From Rhodobacteraceae bacterium WD3A24 (lineage in GTDB: Bacteria > Pseudomonadota > Alphaproteobacteria > Rhodobacterales > Rhodobacteraceae): DNA of 53,896 nucleotides. The number at the start of each line of letters is the position of its first letter. Position 1 is the first letter of the stretch. The stretch spans positions 1-53,896 of the forward strand of contig PUHN01000006.1 in assembly GCA_002967695.1 (NCBI GenBank). Direction: 5' to 3'. Positions 19,950 to 29,211 of the stretch are shown piece by piece. The translations under genes and the position numbers were made by a program. The notes beneath the pieces are model-generated. The model had not been told where the DNA came from and ran no database searches. It saw only the letters and a program-made list of their open reading frames with translations.

Positions 19950-22604
19950 GTGCCCGACACCGGCGCAGCCGCGACGCCCATGATGGCGCAGTATCTGGAG
20001 ATCAAGGCGCAGAATCCCGACGCGCTGCTGTTCTACCGGATGGGCGACTTCTACGAGATGTTCTTCGACGACGCCGCGGCGGCGGCCGGGGCGCTCGACA
20101 TCGCGCTGACCAAGCGCGGCAAGCATGAGGGCGGCGACATCCCCATGTGCGGCGTGCCCGTGCATTCGGCCGAGGGCTATCTGCTCACGCTGATCCGCAA
20201 GGGCTTCCGCGTGGCGATCGCCGAACAGATGGAAGACCCCGCCGAGGCGAAGAAGCGCGGCCACAAGGCCGTCGTCCGCCGCGAGGTCGTCCGCCTCGTC
20301 ACCCCCGGCACGCTGACCGAGGAAAGCCTGCTGGAGGCGCGGCGGCACAACTACCTTGCCGCCTACGCACAGCTGCGCGACGAGGGCGCGCTGGCCTGGG
20401 TGGACATCTCGACGGGCGAGTTTCACGTGATGCCCTGCCCGCGCGCCCGGCTGGGGCCGGAGCTGGCCCGGCTGGGCCCGCGCGAGTTGCTCGTGCCCGA
20501 GACGCTGGAGCATGAGCTTGGCCCCGTCGCCACGGATCACGGCGCGGGGCTGACCCCGCTCGCGCGGGCCTCGTTCGACAGCACCGGGGCCGAGCGGCGG
20601 CTCTGCGCGCTCTACGGCGTCGGCACGCTCGACGCCTTCGCCGGTTTCGAGCGCGCCGAATGCGCCGCGATGGGCGCCGTCGTGGCCTATCTCGAACTCA
20701 CCCAGCGCGGCAAGCTTCCGCTCTTGCGCGCGCCGGTGCGCGAGAGCCCCGGCGGCGTGGTGCAGATCGACGCCGCCACCCGCCGCAATCTGGAGATCTC
20801 GGAGAGCCTGTCGGGCGGGCGGGCCGGTTCGCTGCTGGCCACGATCGACCGCACGGTGACGGCGGCGGGCGCGCGCCTGCTTGAGCGGCGCCTGGCGAGC
20901 CCCTCGCGCGATCTCGACGAGATCGCCGCGCGGCACGCGGCGCTGGGCTGGCTTCTGGCCGATGACCGGCTGCGCGAGGGACTGCGCGCGGCGCTGCGCG
21001 GCGTGCCGGACATGGACCGCGCCCTGTCGCGCCTTGCTCTCGACCGGGGCGGGCCGCGCGATCTGGCGGCAATCCGGGCGGGGATCACGCGCGCGGCCGA
21101 CATCGCCGCGCGTCTCGACCACCCCGATACGCCCGCCCGGTTGAGCGAGGCGGCCGGGGCGCTGAGAGGGCATGATGACCTGGCCGAGCTGCTCGAGGCC
21201 GCGCTGGTCGCCGAGCCGCCGGTGATGCTGCGCGACGGCGGCGTGATCGCGGCGGGCCATGACGACGACCTCGACGAGGCGCGCAAGCTGCGCGACGAGG
21301 GGCGCGGCGTGATCGCGGCGATGCAGGCGCGCTATGCCGAGGAGACCGGAATCGCCAGTCTCAAGATCAAGCACAACAATGTCCTGGGCTATTTCATCGA
21401 GACCACCACCACCCATGCCGAGGCGATGCTCTCGCCCCCGCTCAACGCCACCTTCATCCACCGCCAGACCACCGCGAACCAGCTGCGCTTCACCACGGTG
21501 GAGCTGTCGGAGCTGGAGGCGCGTATCCTCAACGCCGGCAACCGCGCCGCCGAGATCGAGCGGCGGCTTTTCGAGGCGCTGAAGGCGGCGGTGCTCGACG
21601 CCGCCGGGCCGGTCGGACGGGCGGCGCGGGCGCTGGCCGAGCTCGACCTGATCGCCGCCTTCGCCGAGATCGCGCGGGCCGAGGACTGGTGCGCGCCGGA
21701 GGTCGATGACAGCCGCGCCTTCGAGATCGAGGGCGGCCGCCACCCGGTGGTCGAGGCCGCGCTGCGCCGCGAGGGCGGGGTTTTCGTGGCCAATGACTGC
21801 CCGCTTTCAGCGGGCGCGGACGGCGCGGCCATCCGGCTGCTGACCGGGCCGAACATGGCGGGCAAATCGACCTTTCTGCGGCAGAACGCGCTGATCGCGC
21901 TGCTGGCGCAGGCGGGCGCCCATGTGCCGGCGCGGCGCGCCCGTATCGGCCTTGTCAGCCAGATCTTCAGCCGGGTGGGCGCGGCCGACGATCTGGCGCG
22001 CGGGCGCTCGACCTTCATGGTCGAGATGGTCGAGACCGCCGCGATCCTCAACCAGGCCGACGCGCGCGCGCTGGTCATCCTCGACGAGATCGGCCGCGGC
22101 ACGGCGACCTATGACGGCCTGTCGATCGCCTGGGCCACGCTCGAACACCTCCACGACGTCAACCGCTGCCGCGCCCTGTTCGCCACGCATTACCACGAGA
22201 TGACGGCGCTGGCTGGCCGGCTCGACGGGCTGGAGAACGCCACCGTCGCCGTCAAGGAATGGGAAGGCGAGGTGGTCTTCCTCCACGAGGTGCGCAAGGG
22301 CGCCGCGGACCGCTCCTACGGGGTGCAGGTGGCCCGGCTCGCCGGCCTGCCGCCGGCCGTGGTCGAGCGCGCGCGCAAGGTGCTCGAACATCTCGAAAGC
22401 AGCGAACGCGAAGGCGGCGGCGGCCCCGCCGCGCTGATCGCGGATCTGCCCCTTTTCGCGGCGCGCGCGCCACAGGCGGACACCCCCGGCCCGGCGGCGC
22501 CCTCAGCCCTCGCGCAACGGCTGGCCGAGATTCACCCCGACGAGGTGACCCCGCGCGAGGCGCTGGGGCTGCTCTATGAACTCAAGGCACTGGGAGAGGG
22601 CTAG
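19950..22604 (+). CDS. mutS: DNA mismatch repair protein MutS
   Basis: Recognises base mismatches and small loops and recruits MutL. In the 884-residue product the mismatch-binding phenylalanine lies in [11 protein letters not shown] (domain I), followed by connector, lever and clamp domains and the ABC-type ATPase with Walker [10 protein letters not shown] (about 633-641) and [12 protein letters not shown]. The start is GTG with GGGAGGA upstream; an in-frame ATG at 19980 is an alternative. Divergent from maeB across 129 bases, convergent with grpE (four bases between stops). Confidence 0.98.
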   Translation: MPDTGAAATPMMAQYLEIKAQNPDALLFYRMGDFYEMFFDDAAAAAGALDIALTKRGKHEGGDIPMCGVPVHSAEGYLLTLIRKGFRVAIAEQMEDPAEAKKRGHKAVVRREVVRLVTPGTLTEESLLEARRHNYLAAYAQLRDEGALAWVDISTGEFHVMPCPRARLGPELARLGPRELLVPETLEHELGPVATDHGAGLTPLARASFDSTGAERRLCALYGVGTLDAFAGFERAECAAMGAVVAYLELTQRGKLPLLRAPVRESPGGVVQIDAATRRNLEISESLSGGRAGSLLATIDRTVTAAGARLLERRLASPSRDLDEIAARHAALGWLLADDRLREGLRAALRGVPDMDRALSRLALDRGGPRDLAAIRAGITRAADIAARLDHPDTPARLSEAAGALRGHDDLAELLEAALVAEPPVMLRDGGVIAAGHDDDLDEARKLRDEGRGVIAAMQARYAEETGIASLKIKHNNVLGYFIETTTTHAEAMLSPPLNATFIHRQTTANQLRFTTVELSELEARILNAGNRAAEIERRLFEALKAAVLDAAGPVGRAARALAELDLIAAFAEIARAEDWCAPEVDDSRAFEIEGGRHPVVEAALRREGGVFVANDCPLSAGADGAAIRLLTGPNMAGKSTFLRQNALIALLAQAGAHVPARRARIGLVSQIFSRVGAADDLARGRSTFMVEMVETAAILNQADARALVILDEIGRGTATYDGLSIAWATLEHLHDVNRCRALFATHYHEMTALAGRLDGLENATVAVKEWEGEVVFLHEVRKGAADRSYGVQVARLAGLPPAVVERARKVLEHLESSEREGGGGPAALIADLPLFAARAPQADTPGPAAPSALAQRLAEIHPDEVTPREALGLLYELKALGEG

Positions 22605-22608
22605 AGGC

Positions 22609-23166
22609 TCACTCCTCCTGCGGCTGGCTTTCGGACCGCGACGAGACGCCCACCTTGGCAGGCCGCAGCAGCCGGTCATGCAGGAGAAAACCGTCATTCA
22701 TCACCTGAATGACGCCGCCATTGGGCACATCGGGAACGGCCGCCTCGAACATCGCCTCGTGGAGCTGCGGGTCGAAAGTCTCGCCCTTTTCCGGGGAGAC
22801 GCGGCTGACTCCGTGCCGCTCCAGCGTCTGCAGGAATTCGTGCAGGGTCAGCTCCACCCCCTCGATCAGGGCGGCAGCGGCGGCGCGATCCTCGTCATTG
22901 ACGGCGCCGAGGGCGCGCTGGAGGTTGTCATAGACCGGCAGCATGTCGCGCGCGATGCGGGAGCCGCCATACTGGGTGGCCTCCTGACGATCCTTTTCGG
23001 CCCGTTTGCGGGCGTTTTCGGCGTCGGCCAGCGCGCGCATCATGCGCTGCTGCATCTCGTCGCGCTCGGCGCGCAGCGCCTCTATCTCGGCCTCGAGCCG
23101 CGCGATCTCGTCGTCGAGCTCCTGCTCGGTCTGCGGTTGCTGGTGGTCCTGTTCAGCGTCTGCCAT
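22609..23166 (-). CDS. grpE: GrpE, nucleotide exchange factor for DnaK
   Basis: Dimeric co-chaperone that releases ADP from DnaK. The 185-residue product has a long N-terminal coiled coil (about 15-75, QELDDEIARLEAEIEALRAE) and a C-terminal beta domain ending in PNGGVIQVMNDGFLLHDRLLRPAKVGVS, the family signature region. It follows hrcA by two bases, forming the common hrcA-grpE heat-shock pair. Confidence 0.97.
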   Translation of the reverse strand: MADAEQDHQQPQTEQELDDEIARLEAEIEALRAERDEMQQRMMRALADAENARKRAEKDRQEATQYGGSRIARDMLPVYDNLQRALGAVNDEDRAAAAALIEGVELTLHEFLQTLERHGVSRVSPEKGETFDPQLHEAMFEAAVPDVPNGGVIQVMNDGFLLHDRLLRPAKVGVSSRSESQPQEE

Positions 23167-23168
23167 TT

Positions 23169-24239
23169 CTACCCCTTGCTGCGGCCCGTCAGCATGCGGC
23201 TGACAAGTTGCGCGGTATAATCCACGATCGGCACGATCCGCCCGTAATTCAGCCGCGTGGGGCCGATCACGCCAACCGCGCCAATGATCTTCCGATCTGC
23301 GTTCATATATGGAGACACCACCAGAGAGGAACCCGTCAGCGAAAAAAGCTTGTTCTCGGCACCGATGAAAATGCGCACGCCCTCGCCCTCTTCGGCGAGT
23401 TCGAGAAACTCGGCGATGTCGCGCTTGCGTTCGAGATCGTCGAAGAGCAGCCGTATACGCTCGAGATCCTCGCCCTCGGTGGCGTCTTCGAGAAGATGCG
23501 CCCGCCCCCGGACGATCAGGCGCTCATGCGGCTCGCCCTCGTTCTCCCACACGGCCATGCCGGTCTGGACGAGTTCGCGCGCGAGGCGGTCGATCTCCTG
23601 ACGGTGGCGGACGATCTCGCCGTTCATCTTCTTGCGCAGCTCCGACAGGGTCATGCCGACAGCCATCGCGTTGAGGAAATTCGCCGCCTCGCGCATCGAC
23701 GAGGGCGTCTGCCCCGGCGGCGGAGTGAAGACGCGGTTCTCGACATGGCCGTCGGCGAAAACCAGCACGACCAGCGCGCGGTCCTGCGCCAGGCTGACGA
23801 ACTCGATATGCTTGATGGGCGCCTCGTGCTTGGGGCTGAGAACGAGGCTGGCGCCCTGGGTCAGCCCCGAAAGCGTCAACCCGACCCGGTCGAGCAGGGT
23901 GGAGACGTCGCGCTCATTGCTGCCAAGCGTCGAATCGAGCGCCTGCCGGTCATCCGCGGTGACCGGATCGACCTCCAGCAACCCGTCAACGAAGAGCCGC
24001 AACCCCAGATTGGTCGGCACGCGGCCGGCCGAGACATGGGGGCTGTCGAGAAGACCCAGATATTCAAGGTCTTGCATAACATTGCGGATCGTCGCGGCAG
24101 AGACCTTCTCGCTCATCTCGCGCGTGAGCGTGCGCGAGCCCACCGGATCGCCCGTGCTGAGATAGCCCTCGACCACGCGGCGAAACACCTCGCGCGAGCG
24201 CTCGTTCATCTCGCTGATTAGGTCGGACTGCTCGGTCAT
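23169..24239 (-). CDS. hrcA: HrcA, heat-inducible transcription repressor
   Basis: Represses chaperone operons by binding the CIRCE operator and depends on GroE for activity. The 356-residue product has a winged-helix N-terminus (SREVFRRVVEGYLSTGDPVG; SAATIRNVMQDLEYLGLL) and the HrcA dimerisation region (ILTQNGLV-like VGVIGPTRLNYGRIVP at the C-terminus). The ATG at 24239 is chosen over 24281 because it gives the usual short N-terminus before the helix-turn-helix. No CIRCE repeat is visible in this window, so its targets lie elsewhere. Confidence 0.95.
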   Translation of the reverse strand: MTEQSDLISEMNERSREVFRRVVEGYLSTGDPVGSRTLTREMSEKVSAATIRNVMQDLEYLGLLDSPHVSAGRVPTNLGLRLFVDGLLEVDPVTADDRQALDSTLGSNERDVSTLLDRVGLTLSGLTQGASLVLSPKHEAPIKHIEFVSLAQDRALVVLVFADGHVENRVFTPPPGQTPSSMREAANFLNAMAVGMTLSELRKKMNGEIVRHRQEIDRLARELVQTGMAVWENEGEPHERLIVRGRAHLLEDATEGEDLERIRLLFDDLERKRDIAEFLELAEEGEGVRIFIGAENKLFSLTGSSLVVSPYMNADRKIIGAVGVIGPTRLNYGRIVPIVDYTAQLVSRMLTGRSKG

Positions 24240-24269
24240 CTTTCTGCGTCGTCCTGCCGACAAACCTTG

Positions 24270-24281
24270 TTGCGGCCGCAA
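24270..24281. repeat. 12-bp perfect palindrome in the hrcA/rph spacer
   Basis: TTGCGGCCGCAA lies 31 bases upstream of hrcA and 75 bases upstream of rph, in their shared promoter region. It is not CIRCE. It may be an operator or a chance GC palindrome. Confidence 0.35.
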
Positions 24282-24355
24282 AACCGGCCGCTCTGCGGGG
24301 TTGCATCGCCTCCTCGGCGCCCCTTATCTGACGGCGAACATCGAAAGGAGCTCCG

Positions 24356-25069
24356 ATGCGGCCTTCTGGCAGAGATTTAAGCGAACTGCGACCGATTTCA
24401 ATCGACACCGATGTCACCAAGCATGCCGAAGGCGCCTGCCTGATCCGCATGGGCGATACGCATGTGCTGTGCACCGCCTCGGTCGAGGCGCGCACGCCGC
24501 CCTTTCTGCGCAATACGGGGCTGGGCTGGGTGACGGCCGAATACGGCATGCTGCCGCGCGCCACCACCACGCGCAACCGGCGCGAGGCGGCAAGCGGCAA
24601 GCAGACCGGGCGGACGGTGGAAATCCAGCGGCTGATCGGGCGGGCCCTGCGCGCGGGGGTGGACCGCTCCGCCCTTGGCGAGCGGCAGATCACCATCGAC
24701 TGCGACGTCCTTCAGGCCGATGGCGGCACCCGCTGCGCCGCGGTCACCGGCGGCTGGGTCGCGCTGCGGCTGGCGGTCAACCAGATGCTCAGGGCCGGCG
24801 ACGTCATCACCGACCCGATCACCGATCATGTCGCCGCGATCTCCTGCGGTATCTATGCGGGGCAGCCCATCATCGACCTCGACTATGCCGAGGACAGCGA
24901 GGCCGGCACCGACGGCAATTTCGTCATCAACGGCGCCGGGCGGCTGATCGAGGTGCAGATGTCGGCCGAGGGCGCCACCTTCAGCCGGGCGGAAATGGAT
25001 GATCTCATCGATAAGGCCATGGAAGGCACCGCGCAGCTCGTCGCCATTCAGGAGGCTGCGGTGAAATGA
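24356..25069 (+). CDS. rph: Ribonuclease PH
   Basis: Phosphorolytic 3' exoribonuclease trimming tRNA and rRNA precursors. The 237-residue product is full length with the family N-terminus MRPSGR, the TRNRREA and [15 protein letters not shown] motifs lining the RNA channel, and [19 protein letters not shown] precedes the ATG. First gene of an rph-rdgB-hemW operon whose members overlap by four bases each. Confidence 0.98.
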   Translation: MRPSGRDLSELRPISIDTDVTKHAEGACLIRMGDTHVLCTASVEARTPPFLRNTGLGWVTAEYGMLPRATTTRNRREAASGKQTGRTVEIQRLIGRALRAGVDRSALGERQITIDCDVLQADGGTRCAAVTGGWVALRLAVNQMLRAGDVITDPITDHVAAISCGIYAGQPIIDLDYAEDSEAGTDGNFVINGAGRLIEVQMSAEGATFSRAEMDDLIDKAMEGTAQLVAIQEAAVK

Positions 25070-25674
25070 GCCGGTTTTCCGACTCCCGGCTGCTGGTGGC
25101 CACCCACAACGCCGGCAAGCACGAGGAAATCGCCGCGCTGCTGAGCCCCTACGGGGTCGAGGTCGTCTCGGCCGCGGCGCTCGGCCTCGACGTGCCCGAG
25201 GAGACGGAGACGACCTTTGCCGGCAACGCCCGGATCAAGGCCCATGCGGCGGCGCGCGCGGCCGGCATACCCGCCCTTGCCGACGATTCCGGGCTGTGCG
25301 TGGATGCGCTGGACGGCGCGCCGGGGGTTCACACCGCCGACTGGGCCGAAACCCCGACGGGGCGCGACTTCACCCTGGCGATGACGCGCCTGTGGCGCGC
25401 GCTCGAACAGGCCGGCGCGCCGGAGCCGCGCCGCGCCCGATTCCGCTGCGCGCTGGTGCTGGCCTGGCCGGACGGCCGGGAAGAGACCTTCGAGGGCGAG
25501 ATCGCGGGGCGCATCACCTGGCCCATGCGCGGCGAGCAAGGGCATGGCTATGACCCGATCTTTCAGCCCGACGGCCATGAGGAAACCTTTGGCGAGATGG
25601 ATCGCTGGGAAAAGAACCGCCTGAGCCATCGCGCCGATGCCTTTGCCAGGCTCGTCGCGGCCTGCTTCGCATGA
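25066..25674 (+). CDS. rdgB: RdgB/HAM1 family non-canonical purine NTP pyrophosphatase
   Basis: Hydrolyses ITP, dITP and XTP to monophosphates, keeping them out of nucleic acids. The 202-residue product has the family N-terminus [37 protein letters not shown] (metal-binding region) and [11 protein letters not shown]. Its ATG overlaps the rph stop (ATGA), indicating coupled translation. Confidence 0.97.
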   Translation: MSRFSDSRLLVATHNAGKHEEIAALLSPYGVEVVSAAALGLDVPEETETTFAGNARIKAHAAARAAGIPALADDSGLCVDALDGAPGVHTADWAETPTGRDFTLAMTRLWRALEQAGAPEPRRARFRCALVLAWPDGREETFEGEIAGRITWPMRGEQGHGYDPIFQPDGHEETFGEMDRWEKNRLSHRADAFARLVAACFA

Positions 25675-26861
25675 ACGCGCTGCTGCAGGCCAACGGCGCG
25701 GCGGAGGGCGACTGGCGCGAGGCCGGGTTCGGGCTTTATCTCCACTGGCCCTTCTGCGCGGCCAAATGCCCCTATTGCGATTTCAACTCGCATGTCTCGG
25801 GCAACGTCGATCAGGCGCGCTGGCGCGCCGCCTACCGCCGCGAAATCACCCGCGCCGCCGAACTGACCGAGGGGCGCATTCTCGGCAGCGTCTATTTCGG
25901 CGGCGGCACGCCGAGCCTGATGGCGCCCGAGCTCGTCGCCGATATCCTCGAGACCGTTCGTCGGAGCTGGCGCTGCACGAATGATCTGGAAGTGACGCTG
26001 GAGGCCAATCCGGGCTCGGTCGAGGCCGGACGATTTCGCGGCTACCGCGCCGCCGGGGTCAACAGGGTCTCGATCGGGGTGCAGGCGCTAAATGACGCCG
26101 ATCTCGCGCGCCTTGGCCGCCTGCACAGCGTGGCCGAGGCCCGCGCCGCGCTCGACCTCGCCATAGAGACCTTCGAGCGGGTGAGCTTCGATCTGATCTA
26201 TGCGCGGCAGGGTCAGGACGAGGCCGCCTGGCGACGGGAGCTTGACGAGGCGCTGGCCATCGGGACGGACCATCTTTCGCTCTATCAGCTCACCATCGAG
26301 CCCGGAACCGCCTTTGGCGCGCGCCATGCCGCCGGTGGCCTGCGCGGCCTGCCCGATGACGACACCGCCGCGGCCCTCTATGAAGTCACGCAGTCGCTCT
26401 GCGCGGCGGCGGGCCGGCCGGCCTATGAGGTATCCAATCACGCCGCGCCGGGCGCGGAATCGCGGCACAATCTGATCTACTGGAATTGTGGCGACTACGC
26501 CGGAATCGGACCCGGCGCGCATGGCCGCCTGACCGACGACCACGGCCGCCGGCCGACCACGGCCGAGCCGGCACCGCAGCGATGGCTTGAACTCGTGGAG
26601 TCGAATGGCTCGGCCATGGCCTTTGACCGGCCCCTGCCCGCGCGCGAACAGGCCGAGGAATATCTGATGATGAGCCTGCGCCTGCGCGACGGCGTCGACA
26701 CGGCCCGGTTCGAACGCCTCGCGGGCGCCCCGCTCGACCCGTCGGCCATCGCGCGGCTCGAGGATCTCGGCCTTGTCGAGACGGCGCCGGGCCGGCTGAC
26801 CTGCACCCAGCACGGGCGGCTTCTGCTCAATGCCGTTCTGCGCGAGCTGCTCGCGGACTGA
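25671..26861 (+). CDS. hemW: HemW, radical SAM heme chaperone (coproporphyrinogen oxidase-like)
   Basis: Member of the HemN-like radical SAM family; HemW proteins bind and deliver heme rather than oxidise coproporphyrinogen. The 396-residue product contains the [4Fe-4S] motif CAAKCPYC (CxxxCxxC) near residue 28 and YFGGGTPSL, plus a C-terminal HemN_C region. It lacks the longer N-terminal extension and extra cysteine of HemN, favouring HemW, and it occupies the usual HemW place after rdgB. Overlaps rdgB by ATGA; convergent with parB. Confidence 0.95.
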   Translation: MNALLQANGAAEGDWREAGFGLYLHWPFCAAKCPYCDFNSHVSGNVDQARWRAAYRREITRAAELTEGRILGSVYFGGGTPSLMAPELVADILETVRRSWRCTNDLEVTLEANPGSVEAGRFRGYRAAGVNRVSIGVQALNDADLARLGRLHSVAEARAALDLAIETFERVSFDLIYARQGQDEAAWRRELDEALAIGTDHLSLYQLTIEPGTAFGARHAAGGLRGLPDDDTAAALYEVTQSLCAAAGRPAYEVSNHAAPGAESRHNLIYWNCGDYAGIGPGAHGRLTDDHGRRPTTAEPAPQRWLELVESNGSAMAFDRPLPAREQAEEYLMMSLRLRDGVDTARFERLAGAPLDPSAIARLEDLGLVETAPGRLTCTQHGRLLLNAVLRELLAD

Positions 26862-26868
26862 GCCAGCC

Positions 26869-27762
26869 CTAGCGGGTGGTCGAGAGAAGCTGGCACAACG
26901 CGTCGAGCTGTTCGAGGGTCTTGTATTTTATCGTCACGGCGCCGCCATCCTCGCGATGATCGATGACGACCGACATGCCGAGATTGGCCGAAAGATCCTG
27001 CTCCAGCACCCGCGTGTCGGCGTCCTTTTCCGCCGGCTGGCCGGGTTTGGGGCGCGAGTCCGCGCGGGGCTTGCGGGTGAGGTCTTCGGTCTGGCGCACG
27101 GAGAGGTTGCGCTTGATCACCTCGCGCGCAACGGCGACCGGGTCTTCGGCCGTGATCAGGGCGCGAGCATGGCCGGCGCTCAGCCGACCCTCGCGCAGAT
27201 GTTCCTGCACCTCCTCGGGCAGTTGCAACAGCCGCAAGAGATTGGCGATATGGCTGCGGCTCTTGCTCAGCGCCGCCGCGAGCCTGTCCTGGGTGTGGCC
27301 GAAGCGGTCCATCAGCTGGCGATAACCGGCGGCCTCCTCGATCGGGTTCAGATCGGCCCGCTGGATATTCTCGATGATGGCGATCTCGAGCATCTCGGTA
27401 TCGCTGAGATCGCGAAGCAGCACCGGAACCTCGTGCAGCTGGGCCATCTGCGCAGCGCGCCAGCGCCGCTCTCCGGCGACGATCTCGAATCGCTCCGGCT
27501 CTCCCGCTGCCGGGCGGACGATAAGCGGCTGAATGATGCCCTTTTCCCGAATCGAGGCGGCAAGCTCTTCGAGCGCCTCGCGGGAAAATCCCCGGCGCGG
27601 CTGGCCCGGATTGGGGGTGAGCAACTCGATGGGCACCACCCTGTCTGGCCGCGAGGCAGTCTCGGCCGCCTCGCCCTCCGCCGCGCCGGCCGCGTTGACA
27701 TCGGCCATGAGGGCGGAAAGCCCCCGCCCCAGGCCACGGCGCTCGGTTTTTCGGTCGGTCAT
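26869..27762 (-). CDS. parB: ParB, chromosome partitioning protein
   Basis: Binds parS, spreads as a CTP-dependent clamp and is moved by ParA to segregate the origin. The 297-residue product has the N-terminal CTPase core (LTPNPGQPRRGF; GERRWRAA; ENIQRADLNPIEEA), a helix-turn-helix (QDRLAAALSKSRSHIANLLR) and a C-terminal dimerisation segment. Its ATG overlaps the parA stop (ATGA). Two perfect parS sites lie 1.4 and 3.3 kb upstream in the same operon. Confidence 0.98.
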   Translation of the reverse strand: MTDRKTERRGLGRGLSALMADVNAAGAAEGEAAETASRPDRVVPIELLTPNPGQPRRGFSREALEELAASIREKGIIQPLIVRPAAGEPERFEIVAGERRWRAAQMAQLHEVPVLLRDLSDTEMLEIAIIENIQRADLNPIEEAAGYRQLMDRFGHTQDRLAAALSKSRSHIANLLRLLQLPEEVQEHLREGRLSAGHARALITAEDPVAVAREVIKRNLSVRQTEDLTRKPRADSRPKPGQPAEKDADTRVLEQDLSANLGMSVVIDHREDGGAVTIKYKTLEQLDALCQLLSTTR

Positions 27763-28586
27763 GTCTGCATCTCCTTGCCGGCGCCGGCGGGCTCCTGCCG
27801 GCGCAACAACTCACCGGCCAGCCGCCGATACGCCTCGCTGCCCTTGGAGGCGGTGTCATACCGCAGAACCGGCAAGGCATGAGACGGCGCCTCGCTCACC
27901 CGGACATTGCGCGGCACGATCGTCTCGAAAACGAGTTCTCCCAGGTTTTCCCGCGCATCGCTTTCGACCATCTGCGAGAGGTTGTTGCGCCGGTCGAACA
28001 TCGTCAGCAGAACGCCCTCGATGCGAAGATCGTGATTGATCGAGGCCCGGACCTCGCGAACCGTCAGAAGCAGTTGCGACAGCCCCTCCAGCGCGAAGAA
28101 TTCGCTTTGCAGCGGCACCAGAACCGAATCGGCGGCGACCATGGCGTTGACGGTCAGAAGGCTCAGCGAGGGCGGGCAGTCGATGAGGATGAAATCGAAA
28201 CCGTGCGTCGTCACGGCGTTGTTGCGCAGGGCGCGTTTGAGGAGCGTGCTTCGATTCTCGTTCTTCACGAAGTCGATATCGGCCGATGACAGGTCGGTCG
28301 TCGCCGGGCTGAGCCAGAGCCCCGCCACGGCCGTCTCGCGAATGACCCGGTCAAGCGGCGCGTCGCCGAGGAGCAGGTCATAGGTTGTCCGGCCGCGCTG
28401 ATCAAGGGCAACGCCGAGCCCGGTGGAGGCGTTTCCCTGCGGGTCGAGATCGACAAGAAGAACCTTCTTCCCGATCTCGGCGAGTGCGGCAGCGAGGTTG
28501 ATCGCCGTTGTCGTCTTTCCCACGCCGCCCTTTTGATTGGCGACGGCGATGATGCGCGGGCGGTCATTATCCAGGCCTTCAGGCAC
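27759..28586 (-). CDS. parA: ParA, chromosome partitioning ATPase
   Basis: Deviant-Walker ATPase that forms the nucleoid gradient pulling ParB-parS complexes apart. The 275-residue product has the deviant Walker A KGGVGKTT near residue 20 and DLDPQGNASTGLG. The start is GTG at 28586 with AAAGGAG upstream, overlapping the rsmG stop by eight bases. Short N-terminus and gene order are those of chromosomal ParA, not plasmid type. Confidence 0.97.
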   Translation of the reverse strand: MPEGLDNDRPRIIAVANQKGGVGKTTTAINLAAALAEIGKKVLLVDLDPQGNASTGLGVALDQRGRTTYDLLLGDAPLDRVIRETAVAGLWLSPATTDLSSADIDFVKNENRSTLLKRALRNNAVTTHGFDFILIDCPPSLSLLTVNAMVAADSVLVPLQSEFFALEGLSQLLLTVREVRASINHDLRIEGVLLTMFDRRNNLSQMVESDARENLGELVFETIVPRNVRVSEAPSHALPVLRYDTASKGSEAYRRLAGELLRRQEPAGAGKEMQT

Positions 28587-29211
28587 GCACGACTCCTTTG
28601 ATCTTCAGGACAACGGCGTCGGGGTCGGTGATGCTCCGTATCTTCTGAACCGAGAAGCGCCAGCGATCAAGTGCCTGTTCGATTTCGGCGTCGTGCTGCC
28701 GGCCCTTGAGGAAGAGCGCCTGCCCTCCCGGTGCGAGATGCCGCTCGGCAAGATCGAGAAGCCGGGTCAGTGGCGCGAGGGCGCGGGCGGAGACCACATC
28801 GGCGCCGAGCGGCTCGGCCTCTTCCGCCCGGCGGCGGATGATCTTGGTATCGAGGCCCAGCTCGCGCGCGGCCTGCGAGAGAAACGCGGACTTGCGTTGG
28901 TCGCTCTCGATGAGCGTGACATGAAGATCGGGGCGAAGCTCCGCGGCCAGAATGGCGACGACAAGGCCGGGAAACCCCCCGCCCGCACCCAGATCCGCCC
29001 AGCTGCGGCTGGCCAGCGGCGCGATATCCATGAGCTGGGCCGAATCGAGGAAATGGCGGGCCCACAGATCGGGCAATGTCCTGCTCGAGACGAGGTTGAT
29101 CACCGGGCTCCATTTTCTCAGGAGTCCGGCGAAACGGTCGAGCCGCGTCAATGTTTCACGTGAAACACTGAAGCGTTGGCCCAAGGCGTCCCGCTGCGCC
29201 GCCTCCGACAT
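28579..29211 (-). CDS. rsmG: RsmG (GidB), 16S rRNA m7G527 methyltransferase
   Basis: SAM-dependent methylation of G527 in 16S rRNA, a streptomycin-sensitivity determinant elsewhere. The 210-residue product has the SAM-binding motif DLGAGGGFPGLV and NLVSSRT. ATG at 29211 overlaps the mnmG stop (TGATG); a GTG one codon earlier is also possible. Residues about 15-20 (VSRET) are encoded by a perfect parS site, so this part of the protein is constrained by DNA function. Confidence 0.96.
   Translation of the reverse strand: MSEAAQRDALGQRFSVSRETLTRLDRFAGLLRKWSPVINLVSSRTLPDLWARHFLDSAQLMDIAPLASRSWADLGAGGGFPGLVVAILAAELRPDLHVTLIESDQRKSAFLSQAARELGLDTKIIRRRAEEAEPLGADVVSARALAPLTRLLDLAERHLAPGGQALFLKGRQHDAEIEQALDRWRFSVQKIRSITDPDAVVLKIKGVVRA
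29152..29167. promoter_or_regulatory. parS site 1 (inside rsmG)
   Basis: TGTTTCACGTGAAACA, a perfect 16-bp palindrome identical to the consensus parS. It lies near the 5' end of rsmG, 5.1 kb from the proposed oriC and 1.4 kb from parB. Confidence 0.97.

Noticed and set aside
19821-21743. Long open minus-strand extension continuing maeB upstream to a 1393-codon frame
   Set aside because: It lies antisense to mutS, has no recognisable domains, and maeB has a proper start with AGGAGG at 19820.
24240-24355. CIRCE operator upstream of hrcA
   Set aside because: No TTAGCACTC-N9-GAGTGCTAA is present; only the unrelated TTGCGGCCGCAA palindrome is seen.
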